DNA of 22,046 bases from an uncultured Lachnospiraceae bacterium (GCA_949076555.1 CARUOB010000052.1:1-22046); one strand, 5' to 3'. Shown: positions 14,910 through 22,046, numbered from the stretch's first letter. A program made the numbers and translations. Notes: generated by a model not told the origin, from the sequence alone.

Positions 14910-15845
14910 ATGAAGAAACGAACGATGAATTTAAAGGCTCGCAATTCCATGCTCCTGCTTCTCACCGCCCTTGTCTGGGGTGTGGCTTTTGTGGCGCAGA
15001 GACAGGGTGGCGCGTCGGCGGGGCCTTATACTTTTAACTGTATCCGCTCCTTTCTCGGCGGGCTGGTGCTGCTGCCTGTGATTCCTTTTTTGGACAGATA
15101 TACGGAGGGCAGGAAACCGCAGTCGGCGCAGGACAGGCGGAGACTGTCGCTTGGCGGCGCGCTCTGCGGGCTGGTGTTGTTTGTGGCAAGCACCCTGCAG
15201 CAGATGGGCATGTATTACGGTACTACGGCGGGCAAGGCGGGATTTCTGACGGCGTGCTATATTCTTCTGGTGCCGGTGTTAGGCATTTTTTTCGGGAAGA
15301 GGTGCGGATGGAATGTCTGGATCAGCATTGTCGTGGCGGTTGTGGGGCTTTATTTTCTCTGCCTGACCGACGGGTTTTCTTTTCAGTTCAGCGATGTGCT
15401 GGTGCTTCTGTGCGCGGTCTGCTTTTCCGTGCATATTATGGTGATCGATCATTTTTCCCCGCTGGTGGACGGGGTGCGCATGGCGTGTATCCAGTTTTGG
15501 GTGTGCGGGGCATGGGGGATGTTTCCGATGATTGGCGTAGAGATGCAGCAGATGGGCCCTACGGCGTGGCTGCAGTCTCTAGGGAGTATTGACGTGTGGA
15601 TTCCGCTGTTATATGCTGGTGTCATGTCCTGCGGCGTGGGCTATACGCTGCAGATCGTTGGCCAGAACGGGATCAACCCGGCCATAGCGTCCCTGCTGAT
15701 GAGCCTGGAGTCGGTTTTCTCCGTGCTGGCGGGTATGCTGCTTTTGCATGAGACAATGACCGGGCGGGAAATCTTTGGGTGTGTGCTGGTGTTTGCGGCA
15801 GTGATTTTTGCGCAGATGCAATTTGGGAAAAAGCAGGCAGAATAA
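14910..15845 (+). CDS. EamA/DMT family transporter
   Basis: A 311-residue membrane protein with about ten hydrophobic helices and two EamA halves. The first half opens SMLLLLTALVWGVAFVAQRQG (in the first helix), with GLVLLPVIPF and the GKAGFLTACYILLVPVLG helix pair. The second half has CAVCFSVHIMVIDHF and ends SLLMSLESVFSVLAGMLLL followed by GCVLVFAAVIFAQM. Members export or import metabolites such as amino acids or sugars; the substrate is not predictable. The frame is open to a TTG at 14838, but ATG 14910 has GGAG 6 bases upstream and fits the predicted transcript start. It is likely monocistronic. Confidence 0.88.
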   Translation: MKKRTMNLKARNSMLLLLTALVWGVAFVAQRQGGASAGPYTFNCIRSFLGGLVLLPVIPFLDRYTEGRKPQSAQDRRRLSLGGALCGLVLFVASTLQQMGMYYGTTAGKAGFLTACYILLVPVLGIFFGKRCGWNVWISIVVAVVGLYFLCLTDGFSFQFSDVLVLLCAVCFSVHIMVIDHFSPLVDGVRMACIQFWVCGAWGMFPMIGVEMQQMGPTAWLQSLGSIDVWIPLLYAGVMSCGVGYTLQIVGQNGINPAIASLLMSLESVFSVLAGMLLLHETMTGREIFGCVLVFAAVIFAQMQFGKKQAE

Positions 15846-15860
15846 TGAAATGAGACGGGC

Positions 15861-15889
15861 TTTACACTTTTTCGGCCATCTATTATAAT
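15861..15889 (+). promoter_or_regulatory. strong promoter upstream of the 59-codon gene
   Basis: TTTACA (15861-15866) and a perfect TATAAT (15884-15889) are spaced by 17 bases, giving a start near 15896, about 40 bases before the small gene. Confidence 0.7.
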
Positions 15890-15936
15890 AAAAATGTATC
15901 ACATAAAAATCATCATTAAAAAAGGACGGTGAAAGG

Positions 15937-16116
15937 ATGGTACAGGATATGACAGAGAAGGAATTAATTACAGTAACGATTGATAATTATATGAATCTGC
16001 AGCGTATAAAAAAAGCAAACGGGGATACCGTTAATAAGGAATTGGACTATCAGTTGAGGGGGCTTGTAGCCAAGCTGTCCAGTCTTGGTGTCAATATTGA
16101 GGATTTAACACTGTAG
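15937..16116 (+). CDS. small uncharacterised protein (59 residues)
   Basis: An open frame ATG 15937 to TAG 16114-16116 encodes 59 residues starting MVQDMTEKELITVTIDNYM and ending SSLGVNIEDLTL. It is charged and soluble-looking, without membrane segments or signal peptide; most of it should be helical, including a leucine-spaced segment LDYQLRGLVAKL (36-47). AAAGGA lies 10 bases before the ATG. A second in-frame ATG (15949) is also possible, with AAAGGA about 11 bases upstream. Support for a real gene comes from its well-formed promoter, ribosome site and position in the gap before the ammonium transporter. I do not recognise the family. A link to nitrogen control is suggested only by proximity. 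Confidence 0.6.
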   Translation: MVQDMTEKELITVTIDNYMNLQRIKKANGDTVNKELDYQLRGLVAKLSSLGVNIEDLTL

Positions 16117-16124
16117 AAAACAGA

Positions 16125-16144
16125 TCCGGGGAGGAAATCCCGGA
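16125..16144 (+). other. stem-loop after the 59-codon gene
   Basis: TCCGGG (16125-16130) pairs with CCCGGA (16139-16144) around an eight-base loop, 8 bases after the stop. No T run follows. It could be a 3'-end structure of the small transcript. The rest of 16145-16233 is purine-rich, with no other clear structure. Confidence 0.4.
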
Positions 16145-16233
16145 AAGACGGACAGCCAATGCAAAATAGTGGGAAGGAGTAAACCGGAGGACGGTATACA
16201 AAAATACATTTATACAAAGATGGCAAAAAATGC

Positions 16234-16262
16234 TTGACATGGTAAAATGCCAGTGCTACAAT
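16234..16262 (+). promoter_or_regulatory. near-consensus promoter of the amt-PII gene
   Basis: A perfect TTGACA (16234-16239), a 17-base spacer and TACAAT (16257-16262), with an upstream TG making it an extended -10. Transcription would start near 16269, about 97 bases before the ATG. It is one of the strongest promoters in the window. Confidence 0.85.
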
Positions 16263-16278
16263 CCAAGACATAAGAGCG

Positions 16279-16315
16279 AAGGCGCTTTGAGGAAACTCAA
16301 GGCGCCTTTACTTTT
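16279..16315 (+). terminator. terminator-like leader hairpin (attenuator candidate) upstream of amt-PII
   Basis: AAGGCGCTTTGAG (16279-16291) pairs with CTCAAGGCGCCTT (16296-16308): 13 pairs with one G-U wobble around a GAAA tetraloop. It is followed by a T-rich stretch interrupted by AC. It starts only about 10 bases after the predicted transcription start and 57 bases before the amt start codon. It could attenuate amt, or make a very short RNA. Confidence 0.65.
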
Positions 16316-16365
16316 ATGCTCTGATATATCATTGCAACAAACTGTTTGGAAGAGGAGGAAAAATT

Positions 16366-18132
16366 ATGGAAGAGATGATGGAGGTTTTAAACGGACAGAT
16401 TTTCGGCGTCTGGTTTCTGATCGGCGCCGCGCTGGTGTTCTGGATGCAGGCCGGATTTGCGATGGTCGAAACCGGATTTACCAGAGCGAAAAATGCGGGA
16501 AATATCATTATGAAAAACCTGATGGATTTCTGTATCGGTACGGTAATGTTTATCCTGATCGGCTTCGGTCTTCTGCTTGGCGAGGATCTGGCCGGACTGA
16601 TCGGCAGGCCCGGGTTCGACATTTTCACGGCCTATGAGAGTTTTGACTGGTCGAACTTTGTATTCAATCTGGTGTTCTGTGCGACCACGGCGACGATTGT
16701 TTCCGGGGCGATGGCGGAGCGCACAAAGTTTCTGAGCTACTGTATTTACTCCGGCGTGATTTCAGCGTTGATCTATCCGATTGAGGCGCACTGGATCTGG
16801 GGCGGCGGCTGGCTTGCACAGATCGGTTTCCACGATTTCGCCGGCTCCTGCGCGATTCATATGGTGGGCGGTATTTCCGCGCTGGCAGGGGCGAAGATTT
16901 TGGGACCCCGTATCGGCAAATTCAATACGGATAAGAACGGCAGGGTTACTAAGGTAAATGCCTTTCCCGGACACAGCCTTCCACTTGGCGCGCTTGGCGT
17001 GTTTATCCTCTGGCTTGGCTGGTACGGCTTTAACGGTGCGGCAGCTACGAGCGTGGAACAGCTCGGCTCCATTTTCGTGACGACGACGATCGCGCCTGCG
17101 GTGGCAACGGTGGCGTGTATGATATTTACATGGATCAGGTACGGAAAACCCGATGTTTCCATGTGCCTGAACGCGTCTCTTGCAGGTCTTGTGGCGATCA
17201 CCGCGCCCTGCGATGTGACGGATGCTTTCGGCGCCATTGTAATCGGAGCGGTAGCGGGTCTGCTGGTGGTATTCGGCGTCTGGCTGCTGGATTATAAGCT
17301 GCGGATTGACGATCCCGTGGGCGCGGTGGCGGTACATATGATGAACGGCATCTGGGGAACGCTTGCGGTAGGCCTTTTTGCGACCAATAGCGCGCCGGGG
17401 TATTCCATAGCTGACGCTTCCGGTACGGAACTTACAGGGCTGTTTTATGGTGGTGGTCTGAAACTAATGGGATTACAGTTGATCGGTTTTGCTTCGGTGG
17501 CGGCGTGGACGCTTGTGACCATCACGATTGTATTTCTGGTGATTAAGGCGACGGTGGGACTGCGCGCTTCTCAGGAAGAGGAGATTGTGGGACTGGATGC
17601 TACAGAGCACGGGCTGGCTTCGGCATACTCCGGATTCAGTATTATGGACGTGTCGGGAGCGATGGTTATGGATGTGAATGAAAATACAAGCCTCGGCGTG
17701 GAGGAGTACGATGCGGCATCCGGGATCCAGAAGGACGCGGCGGTGAAGGTGGCGCAGGTACCGATGGCGTCCGCTGCGGGAATCTATAAAGTGGCGATCA
17801 TTGCGAAGCTGTCCAGATACGATAAACTGCGTAAGGCCATGAACGATCTGGGTGTGACAGGCATGACGGTGACACAGGTAATGGGCTGCGGCATTCAGAA
17901 GGGCGCGGGTGAAAAATACAGAGGCGTGGAGATGGATGCTACCTTGCTGCCGAAAGTAAAGGTCGAAGTGGTTGTCAGCAAAATTCCTGTGGATACGGTG
18001 GTGGAAGCGGCCAGAAGAGCGTTATATACGGGTCATATCGGAGACGGAAAGATTTTCGTCTACAATGTGGACAAGGTTGTAAAAATCCGCACCGGCGAGG
18101 AAGACTTCGACGCGCTGCAGGATGTGGAGTAG
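16366..18132 (+). CDS. ammonium transporter fused to a C-terminal PII (GlnK-type) regulator
   Basis: A 588-residue protein. Residues 1-about 412 form an Amt/MEP/Rh ammonium channel with eleven expected helices, twin pore histidines His165 (in DFAGSCAIHMVGG) and His324 (in AVAVHMMNGIWG), the conserved Asp157 and the Amt C-terminal GLDATEHG. A flexible linker (about 413-472) leads to a complete PII domain (about 473-585). Its T-loop reads GCGIQKGAGEKYRGVEMDA, keeping Arg519 (equivalent to Arg47 of GlnK, which plugs the AmtB pore) but with Met523 where E. coli PII has the uridylylated Tyr51. Nucleotide-binding segments TGHIGDGKIF (555-564) and RTGEED (575-580) are intact. This predicts a channel with a tethered gate that senses ATP/ADP/2-oxoglutarate and is not controlled by GlnD. 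The ATG follows GAGGAGG by 8 bases. Amt-PII fusions are known but uncommon. Confidence 0.95.
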   Translation: MEEMMEVLNGQIFGVWFLIGAALVFWMQAGFAMVETGFTRAKNAGNIIMKNLMDFCIGTVMFILIGFGLLLGEDLAGLIGRPGFDIFTAYESFDWSNFVFNLVFCATTATIVSGAMAERTKFLSYCIYSGVISALIYPIEAHWIWGGGWLAQIGFHDFAGSCAIHMVGGISALAGAKILGPRIGKFNTDKNGRVTKVNAFPGHSLPLGALGVFILWLGWYGFNGAAATSVEQLGSIFVTTTIAPAVATVACMIFTWIRYGKPDVSMCLNASLAGLVAITAPCDVTDAFGAIVIGAVAGLLVVFGVWLLDYKLRIDDPVGAVAVHMMNGIWGTLAVGLFATNSAPGYSIADASGTELTGLFYGGGLKLMGLQLIGFASVAAWTLVTITIVFLVIKATVGLRASQEEEIVGLDATEHGLASAYSGFSIMDVSGAMVMDVNENTSLGVEEYDAASGIQKDAAVKVAQVPMASAAGIYKVAIIAKLSRYDKLRKAMNDLGVTGMTVTQVMGCGIQKGAGEKYRGVEMDATLLPKVKVEVVVSKIPVDTVVEAARRALYTGHIGDGKIFVYNVDKVVKIRTGEEDFDALQDVE

Positions 18133-18185
18133 ACTCGACACTGATCAAAACCATCATGGATACAGAAGGTATTACAGGCGCGGTG

Positions 18186-18288
18186 AAGTAACGTAAGCAT
18201 CGGGCGGTGTATCTCTACAGGGCGAAAGCCCGGACAATGTGCCGGGGGATAGCTGCGGGGCAGCGATTCCGTGCATGGCATGTTACTT
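18186..18288 (+). ncRNA. candidate structured RNA element between amt-PII and lacZ
   Basis: AAGTAACGT (18186-18194) pairs with ATGTTACTT (18280-18288), nine pairs with one wobble, enclosing about 85 bases. Inside, GCAT (18197-18200) can pair with GTGC (18271-18274), GGGC-GAAA-GCCC forms a tetraloop hairpin (about 18221-18232), and GGGAT/ATTCC encloses GCTGC-GGG-GCAGC (about 18246-18270). The stretch is GC-rich, has no supported reading frame, and is unlike the flanking AT-rich spacer. I could not match it to a known RNA family. No promoter or T-run terminator is obvious. Confidence 0.35.
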
Positions 18289-18302
18289 GATTTTCAGACA
18301 AT

Positions 18303-18358
18303 AAGGTGTCAAAAACATCAGGATATTTGTGGTGCTTTTGGCACCTTTGTTGTAAAAT
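18303..18358 (+). promoter_or_regulatory. dyad symmetry and possible promoter upstream of lacZ
   Basis: GGTGC-TTTTG-GCACC (18331-18345) is a perfect 5-bp dyad and hairpin. The same 3' arm can instead pair with AAGGTGTC (18303-18310 with 18340-18347). A TAAAAT hexamer (18353-18358) could be a -10, which would put the dyad over the -35 position as an operator. The -35 match (TGGTGC) is poor. Confidence 0.35.
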
Positions 18359-18384
18359 AACGAAGTAAGAAAGGAGAGTGGAAT

Positions 18385-21300
18385 ATGACGCAGTCTGATT
18401 ATAACAAAGTAAAAGATCCGGAATTTTTTAAGGAGAATGTGATCCCGGCGCACGCGGCCGTCAATCTGTATGCCAGTGAAAAGGAGGCAGTGCAGGAAAA
18501 AAGCAGTCTGAAACAGTCTCTGGACGGTATCTGGAAGTTTTCTTACGCGGTGAATATCGCTTCGGCGGTGAAAGGGTTCGATCAGGAATCCTACGATTGC
18601 AGGTCGTGGGCGGACATCCGGGTACCGGCGCATATCCAGATGGAGGGGTACGATATCCCGCAGTATGTCAACACACAGTACCCGTGGGACGGCAGGGAGG
18701 AAGTCCTGCTGGGAGAAATTCCGGAGCGGTTTAATCCCGTGGCAAGCTATGTGAAATATTTTGAAGTTCCGGCGCACATGAAGGGAAAGGAAATCCGCAT
18801 TGTGTTTGAGGGCGTGGAGAGTGGAATGGCGCTCTGGTGTAACGGCGCTTATATAGGTTACAGCGAGGACAGCTTCACGCCTTCCGAATTTGAGCTCACC
18901 GCTTTTTTGAAGGATGGGGAAAACAAGCTGGCGGTTCAGGTTTATAAATGGACTTCCTCGAGCTGGTGTGAGGATCAGGATTTTTACCGCTTCTCCGGCA
19001 TCTACCGGAGCGTGTACCTGTATGTGGTGCCTTCCGTGCATGTGGAGGATCTGACAGTGAAGACGGTCTTTGAGGACGATAGGTTTGAGAGGGCGAAGCT
19101 GTCTGTAAGCTGTAGGACAAAAGGAAACGGCGTATATAAATTCTGTTTAAAAGACGGCGCTGAGACATTGGTTGAAAAGGAGCAGAGGGTACAATCGGGA
19201 GCGGACAGTGCGTTTGTTTTTGAGGAAATAATCGGGAATCCTGTACTCTGGAGCGCGGAGAATCCGTATTTATATCAACTGGAGATCCGATGCTGCAAAG
19301 AGAACGGCGAGATGACAGAGTATGCGTCACAGCCGGTCGGCTTCCGCAAGTTCGAAATGAAAGACGGCAGAATGCGCTTGAACGGCAAGCGCATTGTATT
19401 TAAGGGAACGAACCGCCATGATTTCAGTTCCGTGTCGGGCAGACATGTCTCCTATGAAGAGCTGGTTAAGGACGTGGTGATCATGAAGCGCAGCAATATC
19501 AATGCCATCCGCACCTCCCATTATCCTGACGATGAGAGGCTTTACGAGCTGTGTGACCGTTACGGGCTGTATCTGATTGCGGAGAGCAATCTGGAATCCC
19601 ACGGCACATGGGACGCCTATCTGAAAGGGAAAAAGGACATGTCCTATGTGGTGCCTGACGATAAGGCGGAGTGGAAGGAAATGATGTACGACCGCATCCG
19701 TTCCTGCTATCATCGGGACAAAAATCATCCGGCGGTGCTGATCTGGTCTGTGGGGAATGAATCCTACGGCGGCGAGACGATCTATGAGATGTCGGAGCTG
19801 TTCCGAAAGCTGGACGACACGAGGCTGGTGCACTACGAGGGCGTGTTCAACGACAGGCGGTACAACGATTCCTCCGATATGGAAAGCCGTATGTACGCGA
19901 AGGTGGCGGACATAGAGGAATATCTGGAGAACGGTGACGGAAAGCCCTTTATCTGCTGTGAATACACGCACGCTATGGGTAATTCCTGCGGCGCGATGTA
20001 CAAATACACAGAGCTTGCGGATCGGGAAAACTCCGCTTATCAGGGCGGTTTTATCTGGGACTATATCGACCAGAGTATTTACAAAAAGAACCGCTTTGGA
20101 AAGTGGTTTCAGGCTTACGGCGGGGATTTCGGCGAGCGGCCGACAGACTATAATTTCAGCGGCAACGGTATTGTTTACGGCGGTGAGCGGGAAGCCTCGC
20201 CCAAGATGCAGGCGGTGAAGTTTAACTATCAGAATATCGCCGTGACGGTGAAAAAAGACGGCTTCGAGGTGTGGAATAAAAACCTCTTTGTCTCCACGGA
20301 CAGTTTCCGGTGTGTGGCGGAACTTTTGCGGGACGGAATTAGGATGGAACGCAGGGAGCTTGCGGGAATCTGTGTCGGACCGGAGAGCAGAAGCGATTAT
20401 CCCGCGCCGTTTGCCTTACCCGACGAGCCGGGTGAGTATGCGGTGACGGTATCATTCCTCTTAAAGGAGGATACGCTGTGGGCAGAAGCGGGACATGAGG
20501 TGGCCTTTGGACAGGCGGTGATCGGAAAAGTGGACGGGCCTGCGGAGGAAAAGAAAAAACCGTTCACGGTCATTCATGGCAACGATAACATCGGCGTGCG
20601 GGGCGAGAGCTTTGATATTCTGTTCGCGGAACCGGCGGGTGCTTCGTCAGCCTTTGGGCTTGTGTCCTACCGGTATGCGGGCAAGGAGCTGATCGAGACA
20701 GTTCCCAGACCGAATTTCTGGCGCGCGCCCACGGACAATGATGAGGGCAATAACATGACGGGCAGACAGGGTCAGTGGAAGCTGGCAAGCCTTTATGCCA
20801 CCGGCAAAGGAATGGGACGGAAGCTGGATGTGCCGGGGAGGGCTTTTGAGAATCCTGTTGTGAAAGAGGAGGCAGACCATGTCAGCGTGACCTATCTCTA
20901 TAACCTGCAGACGACACCGGAGGCTTTCTGTCAGTTAAATTATAAGGTGTACGGGGACGGCGCCGTGCAGACTACCCTTACCTATGATCCGGTGGAAGGG
21001 CTGTCCGATATGCCGGAGTTTGGCGTACTGTTCAAATTGAACGCGGATTATGACCGTCTGGAGTGGTACGGCAACGGTCCTGAGGAGACCTACGCGGACA
21101 GGGAGCGGGGGGCGAAACTTGGTGTTTACCGCAACCGGGTGGCGGACAATATGGCGGCCTACCTTGTGCCGCAGGAATGCGGGAACAAGACAAAGGTGCG
21201 CTGGGCGAAGGTGACCGACATGCGGGGGCGCGGTATGCTCTTTAGCGGGGAAGATTTAAGTTTTTCGGCTCTGCCTTACACACCGCATGAGATTGAAAAT

Positions 21301-21468
21301 GCAAGGCATCCTTACGAACTGCCGCCCGTGCATTACACGGTGGTGCGCGTGGCGAAGGGGCAGATGGGCGTCGGCGGCGACGATAGCTGGGGCGCACCGG
21401 TGCATCCGGAGTATCATCTGGATGTGAGCGGGAAGATGGAGTTTTGCTTTACGTTCCGGGGAATTTAA
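18385..21468 (+). CDS. lacZ: beta-galactosidase, GH2 family (LacZ type)
   Basis: A 1027-residue enzyme, the usual length of large LacZ proteins. It hydrolyses beta-D-galactosides such as lactose to galactose plus glucose; with no signal peptide it acts in the cytoplasm. Order: GH2 sugar-binding domain (about 50-215), immunoglobulin-like domain (about 220-320), TIM barrel (about 325-620) and C-terminal beta-sandwich Bgal_small_N (about 735-1025). The acid/base is Glu459 in IWSVGNES and the nucleophile is Glu526 in FICCEYTHAMGNS. RTSHYP (376-381), the substrate-site stretch NRHDF (343-347) and FWRAPTDND near the start of the last domain are intact. ATG follows AAAGGAG by 9 bases. No lactose permease or dedicated regulator is adjacent. 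Confidence 0.96.
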   Translation: MTQSDYNKVKDPEFFKENVIPAHAAVNLYASEKEAVQEKSSLKQSLDGIWKFSYAVNIASAVKGFDQESYDCRSWADIRVPAHIQMEGYDIPQYVNTQYPWDGREEVLLGEIPERFNPVASYVKYFEVPAHMKGKEIRIVFEGVESGMALWCNGAYIGYSEDSFTPSEFELTAFLKDGENKLAVQVYKWTSSSWCEDQDFYRFSGIYRSVYLYVVPSVHVEDLTVKTVFEDDRFERAKLSVSCRTKGNGVYKFCLKDGAETLVEKEQRVQSGADSAFVFEEIIGNPVLWSAENPYLYQLEIRCCKENGEMTEYASQPVGFRKFEMKDGRMRLNGKRIVFKGTNRHDFSSVSGRHVSYEELVKDVVIMKRSNINAIRTSHYPDDERLYELCDRYGLYLIAESNLESHGTWDAYLKGKKDMSYVVPDDKAEWKEMMYDRIRSCYHRDKNHPAVLIWSVGNESYGGETIYEMSELFRKLDDTRLVHYEGVFNDRRYNDSSDMESRMYAKVADIEEYLENGDGKPFICCEYTHAMGNSCGAMYKYTELADRENSAYQGGFIWDYIDQSIYKKNRFGKWFQAYGGDFGERPTDYNFSGNGIVYGGEREASPKMQAVKFNYQNIAVTVKKDGFEVWNKNLFVSTDSFRCVAELLRDGIRMERRELAGICVGPESRSDYPAPFALPDEPGEYAVTVSFLLKEDTLWAEAGHEVAFGQAVIGKVDGPAEEKKKPFTVIHGNDNIGVRGESFDILFAEPAGASSAFGLVSYRYAGKELIETVPRPNFWRAPTDNDEGNNMTGRQGQWKLASLYATGKGMGRKLDVPGRAFENPVVKEEADHVSVTYLYNLQTTPEAFCQLNYKVYGDGAVQTTLTYDPVEGLSDMPEFGVLFKLNADYDRLEWYGNGPEETYADRERGAKLGVYRNRVADNMAAYLVPQECGNKTKVRWAKVTDMRGRGMLFSGEDLSFSALPYTPHEIENARHPYELPPVHYTVVRVAKGQMGVGGDDSWGAPVHPEYHLDVSGKMEFCFTFRGI

Positions 21469-21487
21469 AATGGGATAATTGCGCAGA

Positions 21488-21524
21488 CCCGCATATGGAA
21501 GTTTGCTGTTTCAAAACATGCGGG
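21488..21524 (+). other. stem-loop downstream of lacZ
   Basis: CCCGCAT (21488-21494) pairs with ATGCGGG (21518-21524). No T run follows directly. It precedes the terminator and may be a 3'-end stabilising structure. Confidence 0.4.
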
Positions 21525-21533
21525 CCGCGCGTC

Positions 21534-21566
21534 GGGCAGGGAGAAAATCTTTCCTGCCCAATTTTC
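21534..21566 (+). terminator. intrinsic terminator after lacZ
   Basis: GGGCAGG (21534-21540) pairs with CCTGCCC (21553-21559), extended inside by wobble pairs, and is followed by AATTTTC. Confidence 0.75.
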
Positions 21567-21629
21567 ATTATATAGTGTCTGCTGATTAATTCTACAACGC
21601 TTGATTTTACTGATTTGTGCCCCGATATC

Positions 21630-21638
21630 TGATATAAT
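21630..21638 (+). promoter_or_regulatory. extended -10 promoter of the transposase gene
   Basis: TGATATAAT (21630-21638) is a perfect extended -10. No convincing -35 is seen. It is 70 bases upstream of the transposase ATG and lies in the left end of the insertion sequence. Confidence 0.45.
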
Positions 21639-21707
21639 ATCTACAAAGGTTTCAATGAAACAGGCTCATTTTTCTTGCAGCTTTTTATGGATAACGGGGT
21701 GAAACAC

Positions 21708-22046
21708 ATGTATAGACCGCTTGATAAGTTACAGCATTCGTTCCTTGATTTCAACCAACCCATGGGGCTTAAAATGAATCCGGATAACCGGTGGGTCAAA
21801 ATGGCTGACTGTATCCCATGGGATGAATGCGAAATAAAATATGCAGAGCTTTTCCCAAGTGGCACCGGCAATGTTGCCAAACCGCTGCGCATGGCGCTGG
21901 GAGCCCTGATCATCCAGACAAAGTTTCAGTTCGCTGACCGCGAACTTGTGGAACAGATCACGGAAAACCCATACCTGCAGTACTTTATCGGGCTTCCCGG
22001 ATATCAGGAAGAAGCCCCGTTTGACGCGGGCACACTTGTCCTGTTC
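21708..22046 (+). CDS. IS1182-type (DUF772) transposase, N-terminal part, runs off the window
   Basis: The first 113 codons of a transposase, open to the window end. It starts MYRPLDKLQHSFLDFNQPMG and contains ALGALIIQTKFQFADRELVE, ITENPYLQYFIGL and APFDAGTLVLF. This is the N-terminal DUF772 region characteristic of IS1182/IS5-group transposases, which lies before the DDE catalytic core (not in this window). ATG 21708 has GGGGTG 6 bases upstream. It appears intact as far as it goes. Homologous elements are common in Lachnospiraceae. Confidence 0.9.
   Translation, partial: MYRPLDKLQHSFLDFNQPMGLKMNPDNRWVKMADCIPWDECEIKYAELFPSGTGNVAKPLRMALGALIIQTKFQFADRELVEQITENPYLQYFIGLPGYQEEAPFDAGTLVLF

Larger units (their letters stand above)
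21570..22046 (+). mobile_element. left part of an IS1182-type insertion sequence
   Basis: The element includes the transposase start and its upstream promoter. Its outer end must lie between the lacZ terminator (about 21566) and 21640. I cannot fix the terminal inverted repeat because the other end is outside the window. The start coordinate given is an estimate. Confidence 0.6.

Noticed and set aside
16762..17337. A 191-codon minus-strand open frame inside the Amt gene.
   Set aside because: It is rich in Arg/His and opposite conserved membrane helices, a typical shadow of GC-rich coding sequence.
18126..18192. A short frame after the Amt stop reading GVDSTLIKTIMDTEGITGAVK-like, suggesting a gene remnant or a PP-loop motif.
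   Set aside because: It is in a different frame from Amt, very short, and upstream sequence in that frame shows no domain; chance cannot be excluded.
18220..18270. Resemblance of the 18186-18288 element to the 3' part of the signal recognition particle RNA.
   Set aside because: The similarity is limited to a GC-rich stretch, and the conserved GGAAG-type core of SRP RNA is missing.
18283..19041. A 252-codon minus-strand open frame overlapping the 5' end of lacZ.
   Set aside because: It lies opposite a clearly functional GH2 gene and shows no domain or ribosome site.

Overview
The window reads as chromosomal DNA from an anaerobic Firmicute, most likely a Lachnospiraceae-type Clostridia. The signs are AGGAGG-type ribosome binding sites, sigma-A style promoters, short intrinsic terminators, an acidic Glu/Ala/Pro linker after a lipobox, a membrane-anchored InlB B-repeat protein, a GHKL (AgrC-type) sensor kinase, an Amt transporter fused to PII, and an IS1182-type transposase. 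Taxonomy is inferred from protein style only.

Left part (1-7045): the last codons of a probable class II fructose-bisphosphate aldolase end at a bidirectional terminator shared with a convergent sodium:alanine symporter gene (minus strand). Next come a membrane sensor histidine kinase (minus), a 719-residue acidic repeat surface protein (plus), and an OmpR-type response regulator (minus). The kinase and regulator would normally be adjacent, but here the surface-protein gene lies between them on the opposite strand. It is divergent from the kinase and overlaps the 3' end of the regulator by 28 bp.

Middle part (7046-13261): divergent from the regulator is an mglB-mglA-mglC operon for galactose/glucose uptake. 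It has a strong promoter, a 5'-end hairpin, a terminator between the binding protein and the ATPase, and a terminator after the permease. A 123-residue membrane-anchored protein with one InlB B-repeat follows, then an orphan GHKL histidine kinase. A plausible reading is that the two-component system senses a carbohydrate and controls the surface protein and/or mgl, but the sequence does not prove this.

Right part (13262-22046): a cyclophilin (minus), a GNAT acetyltransferase with an N-terminal extension, an EamA/DMT transporter, a 59-codon gene with its own strong promoter, an Amt-PII fusion behind a near-consensus promoter and a leader hairpin, a structured non-coding stretch, a full-length GH2 beta-galactosidase, and the 5' end of an insertion-sequence transposase that runs off the window. 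Beta-galactosidase would release the galactose and glucose that the Mgl transporter family handles.

The observations most worth a second look are the split two-component/surface-protein locus, the Amt-PII fusion (channel-plugging Arg kept, uridylylated Tyr lost) with its leader hairpin and neighbouring small gene, and the folded element at 18186-18288.
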